Shown here: positions 19,071 to 27,740 of the stretch, piece after piece
Layout of the letters: each line of letters opens with the position of its first letter
How positions within the stretch are numbered: position 1 is the first letter of the stretch
Assembly: GCA_003427395.1 (NCBI GenBank)
Contig: BFEA01000436.1
Span: forward strand, 610,454-645,710
DNA from: Chara braunii
Taxonomy: Eukaryota > Streptophyta > Charophyceae > Charales > Characeae
DNA length: 35,257 nucleotides
Direction: 5' to 3'
Program-made: the position numbers and the translations under genes
Notes under the pieces: model-generated
The model's database searches: none
What the model was told of the DNA's origin: nothing
Seen by the model: only the letters and a program-made list of their open reading frames with translations

Positions 19071-20340
19071 GGAAGGCTATAAGGGTCACCCTTGACGCAA
19101 TGATCTTGACAGATCGAAAGGATCAGGCTTTTTACTATTCCCGACTACATAGGCAATTGACCCCGAATATAAGAACCTAACACGATTGCATAAAAATGCA
19201 CCGATACCTCTCTTATTCAGCACCTGTAGCACAAACTGTCAGTTCACCGTATCATAGGACTTCTAGAGGTTTATGAGTGGGATGACCTTATAGGACTTCC
19301 AATGTTCGATGACTTCCATAGCTTGCACTATGGTAATGACATTATCCAGAAAAATCTACTCTTATCAAAGTCTGCTGGTTAGGATGTACCAAACGTTGAA
19401 AAAAGTCAGCAATACGTCCTGACAGAGTTTTAGCGAGGGTTTTTTCTGATGCGTTCAGAAGGGAGATCGATAGATAGTTTCGTATATTTTTCGTATCGTT
19501 TTTCTTGTAAATAAAGGTAGTATTACCCTTCATCATACGCATTCCTTTACTTCCCCTGAAACAACTTTGTTAAATAGTTCAATTAAGATTAGGTGAAAGA
19601 TCTGCCATGCCTTTCATAAGAACTCCAAAAGGAGGTCATATGGTCCTGGACATTTCCCTAGGACATGCTTTTCATGGTTGTTGCAAGTTCTTCCAATGAC
19701 ATTTATTCGTCTAACATCTATCGTTGTGAAGTTGTTACATGCGAGATTCTTGTATGCCATAACTTTTCCTCTTCATTAGGACTAACCAGAGGTTTGTCAT
19801 CAGTTTTCTCAGTAGAAAGTTAGCTTTTCGTAAAACATGTTAATGTATGTGCACAAATCATATGGCTCCTTAGCTATAGAGAGGGAACTGTCGAACGGAT
19901 GATAAAACTCTGCAGTGAAAGAATAACCTTTTTTCAGCAGTCTCGGAAAAAAATTGTTTGGTCATTCGATCATTCTGGGTGATCCACTTCACTGTAAAAT
20001 CTTTCAGCCACTCTGCCCCCTTCTTGATCTGAAGGTTTTCCCATAAACTCATATTTCGCTTCCTTACTCCCATTCAATAAAAAAATGCATAGGTGTCGTG
20101 TGTCATCTGGAGCTCTGCCCTTACTATTTATTTTCTCTTGCCGTAATATGGTAAGAATTTATAACATCAGGAACTGACAGGAAGTATTGCTTGATATGAT
20201 TTGTCACTCCTGCGCCAAAGATCTCCACTGATCTGCAAATTATCAGTTACAGACCTTAACATTGGTTAATGATCTTCAGGTAACTTATAACAGAAACGAA
20301 AATTCGCGTTGTGCGATTAAGGACTCTCTCGACTTAGTCT
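19070..20340 (-). pseudogene. LINE reverse transcriptase segment, inverted relative to the rest of the LINE
   Basis: Read on the - strand from right to left: WITQNDRMTKQFF (about 19990-19950, the W..GDrNTkfFh pre-RT motif), then SLEELATTMKSM (near 19700). Next is TTFIYKKNDTKNIRNYLSIS then LLN (about 19530-19465), the classic LINE IP(K)KgD..nYRPISLLN block, followed by LVHPNQ. DNVITIVQAMEVIEHWK and the motif A region FDKAYD-like (LEKSYDTV) lie at about 19345-19240. SLRQG with DPYSLPLIL (about 19110-19070, across a one-base shift) is motif B. Motif C (YADD/FADD) is not found. Flanking LINE parts on both sides are on the + strand, so this block appears inverted in place. Dense stops and frameshifts make it clearly dead. 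Confidence 0.65.
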
Positions 20341-20347
20341 GCAAAAT

Positions 20348-20542
20348 GTCAAAACCCAAGGTTAGTTGGACAAATTTGTTGCCTTGACGACAGATAGCAC
20401 ACCTCTCATAGCGAACTTGGGAATCGGAGACCTATTCTCCAAAGCGTCAAAACCCAAGGTTAGTTTGAACAAATTTGTTGCTCTGATGAGAGATAGCACA
20501 CCTCCCATAGTGGACTTGGGAATGAGAGTAAGATTAGGGGGC
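20348..20542 (+). repeat. 98-bp tandem duplication inside the LINE
   Basis: Unit 1 starts at 20348 and unit 2 at 20446, both with GTCAAAACCCAAGGTTAGTT. Later they share AGATAGCACACCTC and GACTTGGGAAT-like ends. The translated core (KVSWxxFVAL...GIxxL) is the LINE KVSW..V......GGLG motif, now present twice. Confidence 0.85.
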
Positions 20543-22374
20543 ATTCGGAACGCTTCCTCAGATAGAAATATCCTATGGGGATAATGTGAAGAAACAAAAC
20601 TAGATAATAGAGGACAGAGAGATAAAACGTCTTTGCTCATGGTCTAAGGCTTATTCTGTTTCAATTCTCGGGAGAGCCATAATAATAAACACTATAGTAC
20701 TATCTACCATTTCGTATATCATGTTCATTATGGTAATCTCGTCATCTACAGGGAGACATCTCAGACAACAAATTATTAATCACCTCCGGGAGGGATCCGT
20801 TGTCTTAAATAGCATGGTGGAAGATCACACACAAGAGAAATTAAGGGATGTTCCGGATCCTGGATCTATTCGCTTTGAACATAGCCCTTCTGGTAGAATG
20901 GATCATTAAGTGCTCACTTCTAGACTCTGAAAGACCTTCGAGCAAACTTATACAATTTATTCTATTGCGGGAATGAGATTTGAGGGACTCATAAACATTC
21001 TGGTTCTGCGCATTAATGAAAGGTTTCCTTAACATGTAATTAAGTCTAAAGTATGGGCACCCATCTTGATAGCATGGACCGCTCTTCTCCCCTTAACCAT
21101 CAAGTGGCCGGATACCGCAGAAGAAGCCGTGTGTCAAACTATTTTCGATAATTTGCCAATTAGGGATAGCGAGGGTAAGGTATTAGTCATTTCCTCTCTC
21201 TTGATGCTAAAAATCTCAGGTCTGCAAAGAGGTAGCATGTACTACTAAACATATATGAGATGAATCCGATGAAGAAAATGAGATGTGAAAAATAACGGAT
21301 GAACTCAGACTCACTTTAGGCAATAGTAGTAACATTACAGATAATCTTCAGATTATTACCAATGACATTCCTCGACGCTGGAAACATCTCTTGGAATCTA
21401 ATGGAATGAGGGAAGGTACTTGGCTGACAGTAAAAGGTGATGAAGACCATGTATTTAGGGTTTCATAAACTTTTGACAATGGCAAATGCAATGTGGTGTC
21501 TTGGAAACGTAACTTGCAAGGAACATTGGTTGAAGAGGTAGACTCTAATTTGAAATAGACTGTGAATAGGAGATACTATACAAGTTAATATTAAGGAGGA
21601 AAAGAAGTTGGTTAATTGTAAAGAGAAGTTGACACCCAAACTATGTCTTAATGGGCTACACTTACTTAGAGCTAAGATATACATATTATCTATTAATTGG
21701 AAACAATCAATTTCAAGCAAGGGTCATACTCCTCTGCTTAAGTATACAGTCTCAATAGGTTATAGGATTCAATTGAAGACCAACAGACTATCTCATACGA
21801 TTAAAGCCGATTGGGATAATATTTCCCTCGTGGAAGACTTTCAGTCTGTCAATTTTAATCAATGACGTACTTTTGGGAAGGACAGTGTTTAATCCCGGAG
21901 GTGAAACTAGAAGGCTTGTTATGGATGATACAGATGTTATGTGTCCCCTCTGGATTTGATGAAAAATAATTTGGTCACAAGCATACCCCGATGAATGCGC
22001 TAATTCCCTCTGGGGTAAGGAGACCCTCCCTAAAAGGGAACAAACATAAAACATTTGTTGCCTCCAACCCAGCCTGGATAGCCCGCGCAATGGGCCTTTA
22101 GGAACTCTGGTTTGCAAGGAACAAATGGAGATTTGAGTCATTTCAGCAGTCCGACAAGGAGATGATCCAACACTATATGCTTCAATGTACTAGGAATATT
22201 ATATCAGCAGACTGGAGAAAGGAGAAGGTCTTTAGGGGTAGTATAAAGCTAAAGGTAGATAAATTTAAGAGGAAATTGGGTATCCCATATTGTCGGGTCA
22301 TCCCATCGCAAATAGGAGGTTTTGTATCTTCAATGATCGTCTTGGAATCCTTGAGGAACAATTTGTATATATAA
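20348..22374 (+). pseudogene. LINE C-terminal region after the reverse transcriptase, decayed
   Basis: Begins with the duplicated KVSW-type block. It continues with IPRRWKHLLESNGMREGTWL (about 21357-21420), closely parallel in layout to the IP..W..LL....GTW segment of the LINE at 293-1798. Near the end AWIARAMGL, ELWFARNKWRFE and KEMIQHYMLQCTRNIISADW (about 22070-22215) match the terminal W-x-ARN-x-x-x-F region. The last open frame stops at 22374. Stops and frameshifts are frequent between these islands. The paralogous LINE at the left edge is better preserved. Confidence 0.6.
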
Positions 22375-22860
22375 AACTTCTAATTTCCTCGAAAGCCGAA
22401 ATAGAAAAAAAAAAGTTTGGAGATAAGAGAAATTAAAGAATAAAATATAAATGAAGTAAGATAAGACTGTAATGGATAAGGGGTCTCTCGAGGACCGTTA
22501 TCAAAACCCGGACTCTCATTTTTTTAACAGGGCCGCAGTAGTCCAAACACTGGGGGGCGGGATGGAGAGAATCGATGTCTCAGTGCACCTGTTGTTCCCT
22601 CGACCGACATAGGCCGAGATCAGACCGTGATTTTTCTAGGCCTATTAAGATGCTCAGATGGTAATAAATCTGTCAAAAGGGAATAAATTACAGAACGTTG
22701 ATTAGGGTGACTTGAGATGCACTAAGTAATGCTCTACGTAATTTTCAGGTAGAATTTTGAGGTCAATGACATTTTCCTTTGAGATTTATCTTAATTATCT
22801 ATCATCTTTGGTATTAAAAGAAAAGAAAAGTATGCATGCGTAGTTGTTAGCATCCTGTGT
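22375..22860. other. No recognisable gene; probable LINE 3' flank
   Basis: A/G-rich sequence to about 22470, then mixed sequence including a G-run at 22552. No poly(A) tail or target duplication marks the LINE end. Confidence 0.5.
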
Positions 22861-23140
22861 AGCCACGGGGCAAAGGAATTTGCGGTTATCTCTAGAGGTG
22901 ACACGCAAATGCCCTACTTATGTTTTCACATTTTCTTTGAGAATTTGTGAAAATTCGATCACGAAAGTGCTTGCACAATTTGTGGATGGTGTCGTGCGAC
23001 TAGTAAATGACCAAATCACCCTTGCTCTAGATGGTCCGGGCCTTGTAACATCTAAAAAGGTTTGGCACTACGACTGGAATCATGCCCAAGACCATAAATC
23101 GGTCCTTCCCAAATCCGCATATTTTGCGGATTTGGTATCG
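22861..23140 (+). repeat. Dispersed repeat, copy 2 (hairpin-bearing)
   Basis: Same orientation and landmark order as 9841-10105, with many substitutions. The 18-bp hairpin is only partly kept (TTTGCGGTTATCTCTAGAGG region). A separate perfect 11-bp hairpin (CCAAATCCGCA and complement) lies at 23109-23135. No reverse-transcriptase sequence follows here, unlike copy 1. Confidence 0.65.
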
Positions 23141-23584
23141 TAGTGTGGTTATACCCTTACACGAGCGCCGAATGACCTTAAATCCCAAAATTTGCGTAAG
23201 TTTTTGGGTCACACCAGGGACTCAAATGCCTCAAACAGTGACTCTTTTGTCAGCGGTTGGCCGGGCCACAGGAGGACCCTTTTTTATACCACTTTCAGAA
23301 GTAGTCTTAATTTCTCTCTTAAACGACCTTCCAATTTTTTTTTTTTCATCTTACCTTGTTGTAAAAAATCGTAAATGAAGAAAACAGCCTGAGGCTCTCA
23401 AACAAAAAACAAAAAAAGGACAATGTATATATCCATATTTTAATGGTGGATTCACTATAATTTGGCACGTTTGGAGAGTAGTGTTGCTTATCTTATGAGA
23501 AAAAATAAATAAAAACCCATCTTCCTTTTTATATTAATTAATGTTTTTGTATAAAAAAAAAAATTAAAAAAAATCTACTTGTTT
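23141..23584. other. A/T-rich stretch without a gene
   Basis: Short frames only. Contains T- and A-runs at 23335-23345 and 23550-23575. Confidence 0.5.
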
Positions 23585-23780
23585 GGTCCTTACCGGTATG
23601 ACTACGCACACTTGCTAAGAGGGCGAAGTGTCAGGGTTGCAACTTCGATCTCTTAGATCCATGGATTACCTATCGGGAAACCTCAATAAAGTTGACTTAC
23701 TGAACTGAAACATGTAAGTAGCTAAAAAAAAACACATAAACCGAGATGCAATTAGTAATGGCGAGCGAACATGTATTAGG
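23585..23780 (+). rRNA. Organelle-type large-subunit rRNA fragment, copy 1 (pseudogene)
   Basis: The end of this 196-base unit contains ACTGAAACATGTAAGTAG, AAACCGAGATG and TAGTAATGGCGAGCGAAC. These are the conserved domain I segments near the 5' end of bacterial and organelle 23S/26S rRNA. The preceding part (CCATGGATTACC, GGGAAACCTC) fits the helices just upstream. It diverges from the second copy at conserved positions (CATGTAAG for CATCTAAG, ATGGCGAG for GCGGCGAG), so it is not a functional rRNA. The sequence is closer to mitochondrial than plastid or nuclear forms as I know them, so a nuclear insertion of mitochondrial DNA is likely. Confidence 0.6.
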
Positions 23781-23786
23781 ATATTT

Positions 23787-23982
23787 TAGTCCTCACCAGT
23801 GTGACTACGCACACTTGGCCAGAGGGCGAAGTGTCAGGGTCACGATTTCACTCTTTTTCATCCATGGATTTCCTAATAAGAAACCGCAACGAAGTTGACT
23901 TTGCAAACTGAAACATCTAAGTAGTTAAAGGAAAACACATCAACCGAGACTTTATTAGTAGCGGCGAGCGAACACTCTTTAG
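23787..23982 (+). rRNA. Organelle-type large-subunit rRNA fragment, copy 2 (pseudogene)
   Basis: Tandem copy of 23585-23780, also about 196 bases. It keeps the canonical strings AACTGAAACATCTAAGTAG, ATCAACCGAGAC and AGTAGCGGCGAGCGAAC. Both copies begin at ACTACGCACACTTG and stop at the same point after GCGAGCGAAC, so one short piece was duplicated rather than a whole rRNA gene inserted twice. Confidence 0.65.
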
Positions 23983-24081
23983 GTTGTAAATACCATCCAA
24001 TAAATTAACGGTTTCAAATTCTCGTGTTCAGTTCTATAACTGCACATATATTTCTTTTAACCTGCATATATCACCAATGAT

Positions 24082-24370
24082 GCTATAAGTTCTCTGCCTT
24101 ATGAGACCATAGACATTTTTATTTTTTTTCTTATAGATTTTTCCATGATTGTAAGTCGACAAAATCTATAATGTGGTTGTCAATTCCATAATGTTTTTCT
24201 TCTCCTTTTTTCATGTTGATCTCTTCATATGGTTCATAAAGGATCTCACTTACAAACGTTTTCCGCCTTGCTACACTACACATCACTCTACATGTTTTTT
24301 TAGGGTCCCAATACATTTAAAATCTTTGATTCGTCCAAACACATCTGGTCTAGAAAACGTCGAAACGTAT
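24082..24370 (+). repeat. Tandem duplication, unit 1 (289 bp)
   Basis: Starts GCTATAAGTTCTCTGCC and ends CGAAACGTAT; matches the next unit throughout, with small indels. No coding potential. Confidence 0.95.
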
Positions 24371-24648
24371 GCTAGAAGCTCTCTGCCTTATGAGACCGTA
24401 GACATTTTTATTTTTTTTCTTAGAATTTTTTTCATGATTGTCAGTCGACAAAATCTATAATGTGGTTGTCAATTCCATAATGATTTTTTCATGTAGGTCT
24501 CTTCATATGGTTCATAAAGGACCTCATCAACAAACATTTTCCGCCTTGCTACACTACACATCACTCTACATGTTTTTTTAAGGCCCCAATATATTTAAAA
24601 TCTTTGATTCGTCAAAACACATCTGGTCTCGAAAGCCTCGAAACGTAT
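24371..24648 (+). repeat. Tandem duplication, unit 2 (278 bp)
   Basis: Starts GCTAGAAGCTCTCTGCC and ends CGAAACGTAT, directly abutting unit 1. Confidence 0.95.
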
Positions 24649-25063
24649 GTTCAGTGTTGTGTAGTGGGCCAAAACCTGATTTGTCTATTTCTCGACTAAA
24701 ATGAATTTATAAGCTCAATAAATAGGTGAGGTGAAATCTTGTTATCACTCTGTGTAGCATGGTGAACGTGCTGATTTTTACGGTTTTCCCATAATAAAAT
24801 AAATAAATAAATAAACTTTTTATTTTTATTTTTATAAACTCACTTTTAGCTAAGAATTCGAATATGACTCCATTGCAAAAGTTGCTTGTATTGTTGCTTT
24901 ATATAACATATGTTTTTTTTAATATTTTTCTCATACATTTTTACTTGTTTTATTAATTATTTTTTATGTTCGCGTTCAAAGGGTTTTAGGCGCTAGTTCA
25001 CGTTTAGGCGAATATGTTCAGGTTCGCCTCTGAATGCGAACATGGTGCTATGTTGTTATCACT
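24649..25063. other. A/T-rich spacer with an inverted repeat
   Basis: No gene. At 24966-24982 and 25027-25043, 17-bp arms (ATGTTCGCGTTCAAAGG and complement, two mismatches) form a foldback, with GGCGAA and TTCGCC nested inside. It lies immediately before the 1.5-kb array. Confidence 0.6.
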
Positions 25064-26089
25064 CAATTGCTCATTAAGTGCCTATGCGACGTCCCTTTTA
25101 GCTTAATTCATCTTTTTAAAATAAACAGTTTATAACGTAAAACCCAAAAGAGTAGGCCACTGGTCAATAGTTTGTTGCCATCTTGTCTTACAAGGAATTT
25201 TTTTATATCGCTTATTATCTATTAACCTTTTTTATGGACTTTCTGGTATTATGTTATCGAAGACTTTGTTTTTCGTTATGATTATTTTTCCTTTGTAATT
25301 TTTTTTTCATGGTTACTTCTCCTTTTCATTGTTTTCATTTTTGAATCATCTTAGTCTTTATCATTTTTGTTACTGTTATTGTTGCTCTTGTTGTTATCGA
25401 CATCCTTGTCGTTGTTGTCCTTGTTTTCATTGCCGTTGTTGTTTTTGTTCTCATCGTCATTGTCACCATTGACATCATCGCAATTGTGCTCATCATTATT
25501 GTCATCGTCATTGTTTTCGTTGTCTCCACCATCATTATCTTTAATGTGGTTGTTTTTGTCCCCGAGTACATGTGGTTTTTCACATGCTTTCCTTAATGGT
25601 TTTTATATACTATTTTTATAGAAGCATACGAGCACCTGCTCTGCTTACTCGTTCATCTCTCCTTACAATTGAAGTAAATTTTATATTTTGCTATTTTCAT
25701 TACAATATTTAATTAGGATCTGTAAAATAGTTTTTATCAAGCTGCATTTCATTGCATCTAGTCAACTTTGTCCGAGCTTGATTCTAATGTATGTCAACGA
25801 TAAGCTATATTTAAACACCTGAACTTTAAATATTTTTTTTTAAATGCTTTATTGACTTGCTTTATTTTATTTTTAACAGGGTGAGGGGGTCAGTCAAATA
25901 TGCCCAGAAAGATGCTTGGTCACACGACCATGGAGATAACTTGATTACTGTGTCTAGTTGCAACGGAAGTCCCGAAAAATCTCTTGCTATTTTTCTGCAT
26001 TGGAAAGACTGTTTGTGAACAAAGGAGGACTTGCGTGTAATTCTTGAAGTTAAATTATGAATAATCTCATATTCACTCTTGAGTCTATT

Positions 26090-26610
26090 CAATAGAAAAA
26101 TACCCACGATAAATGAAAGTTGAAATAAAATTCCATAAAAAAAAAATCCTTCATATTTATAAATTATCATTTCAATGTTTGTCAAATTTTAAAATTTTTA
26201 ATTTTATTTGATAAGTTCCCGTCTAAATATGAGTTTTCCCTTCCAACTATATCTATTTGTTCAAGATGGAATGAAAGTCTCGACGAGTTTATGAAATATT
26301 TTAATTAAATTTTAATTCTTCTACAACAAATATCTTCTAATTTAGATTGGATTAACCTATTTATGACTGAAAATCCGTACTTAGAAAGGCAGTCCAATTA
26401 AAATATTTCATGAACTCATCCAGACTTTCATTCCATCTTTAGCATGCAGTTCAAATAAGAAGGGACCCCCATTCTTGGAAGGAAACTTTTCAAGTAAGAC
26501 GAAAAATTTTAAAATTGGAATGATATTTTTTAAGATGGAATGAAAAATTGAAATTGCCAATATAATTTTACTATAAAATGAATATTTAATGCTGGAAATT
26601 TTTTCTATTG
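26090..26610. mobile_element. Foldback/MITE-like element in array copy 1
   Basis: The 521-bp insert splits GAGTCTATT|TTCGAGTATG, which is continuous in the other array copies. It starts CAATAGAAAAA and ends with the exact complement TTTTTCTATTG. Matching inner arms continue: about 26180-26222 with 26474-26517, and 26261-26307 with 26394-26441 (GATGGAATGAAAGTCT and complement), so almost the whole insert can fold back. The target duplication is at most TT and remains ambiguous. No transposase. Confidence 0.7.
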
Positions 26611-26789
26611 TTCGAGTATGTTTTGATGTTGTTAAAACTCATATATGTGTTTGATTTTATCTAATATCTAGATATGTTTTGACTCTTAAGTCTCTATCGT
26701 TAAACTTTGTTTCGTTTTTTCTTAAATTTGTTTGATTTTGTTTGCGTGCGCTTTTAGTCTATTTTAAATCTGTTGGTGTGATTGAAGCG

Positions 26790-27418
26790 GTCTATTTCAT
26801 CAACTCAATAAAGGAACAAATACAGGACAACATCACTATTGAATAAAGAAAATTAAACAGAAGATAACATTCTTACACTCTAAACAGGAAATCAGACAAA
26901 TTATCGAAGGTTTCTGCAAAGACAGGCTGAGAGGAGAACAAGGAGGATGAATTGCAAAGGTAGAGTGGAAAGGAAGGGAGAGGGGGGGGGATGATATAGG
27001 AGATGGAGAAAAAAATTACCATTTCAGTTTTTGCGACAGGATAAAGATCGACCCCTCTTTCTAGTTTCGGCCCCTTATATATTTTGTTGATTTTTTTCCT
27101 CCCTCACCTAAGGCGTCGGTAGGCATGAATTGGTACGGAGGGTTAGGTGGGTAAAATGGTCATGAGGAATACAGGACCTGGGGATTGGTGGGAGGGAGGA
27201 ACTAATGCGTAATAGTAGGTATCTAGCACCCGGTTTTGGGTGAAGAGGTTCACCGGGTTCCCCCCTCTTTTAATCTCCCACAATTGATTCCTAGACAGTA
27301 CCAAATTCATACTGCATTCAAAATGTATAAGGGACGCAAAACATGTTTTCGAGCAGATGAGGCTCCCCACCAATAGATAGAGCTGGATAGTTAGAAAAAA
27401 AAAAAAAAAGTCTATTTC
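26790..27418 (+). mobile_element. Poly(A)-tailed retroposed insert with 9-bp target duplication
   Basis: The insert 26799-27409 (611 bp) is flanked by GTCTATTTC at 26790-26798 and 27410-27418. It ends with 15 A (27395-27409). Copies 2 to 5 of the array have one uninterrupted version of the site (for example near 29720 and 32168). A poly(A) end plus a target duplication of this length points to LINE-machinery retroposition of a SINE or processed transcript. I see no tRNA-like head or coding region. A G-run at 26981-26990 and a purine-rich middle are the only notable features. Confidence 0.75.
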
Positions 27419-27659
27419 TATAACGAGGCAAATCCAAGTCTATTTGAGTTAGTCACGGGATTGTTTGCGTTTGTTTCAGTCTATTTTGCGTTCGTGTGAA
27501 CTAGTTTCCGGCTGATGTAAACCATTTCGAATCTCTTTTAAATTTGAGTTAGTATAAAGCTATTAAGTGTGTCGTAAGATGTACATCGTACGACCGTTCG
27601 AATGAATGGTCGAACGACATGACAGTTGTTTGCGATAAGGCCATATGATGCATAAGGCA

Positions 27660-27692
<33 letters not shown>

Positions 27693-27740
27693 TTACAGAA
27701 CACAAAAAGCTTTGCAATCCCCCCCCCCCCCGTGCCCAGT

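Larger units (their letters stand above)
12550..22380 (+). mobile_element. LINE retrotransposon, interrupted and internally inverted
   Basis: The + strand parts occur in LINE order: an ORF1-like region (17298-17987), an apurinic-type endonuclease (17999-19070) and the post-reverse-transcriptase C-terminal region (20348-22374). The reverse transcriptase (19070-20340) is present but on the - strand. A Penelope-like element (12572-17279) sits just after an ATG at 12550. With it removed, the frame opened by that ATG joins the frame that runs from 17298 to 17569. No clear 3' tail or target duplication for the LINE was found, and the 5' side is lost in the gap. Stops and frameshifts are dense, so this copy is older than the element inserted in it. 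Confidence 0.6.
25064..27740 (+). repeat. Array copy 1, carrying two insertions
   Basis: About 1.54 kb of unit sequence plus a foldback element at 26090-26610 and a retroposed insert at 26799-27409. It ends with a 30-base A-run at 27661-27690 and a C-run at 27720-27731. Confidence 0.85.
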
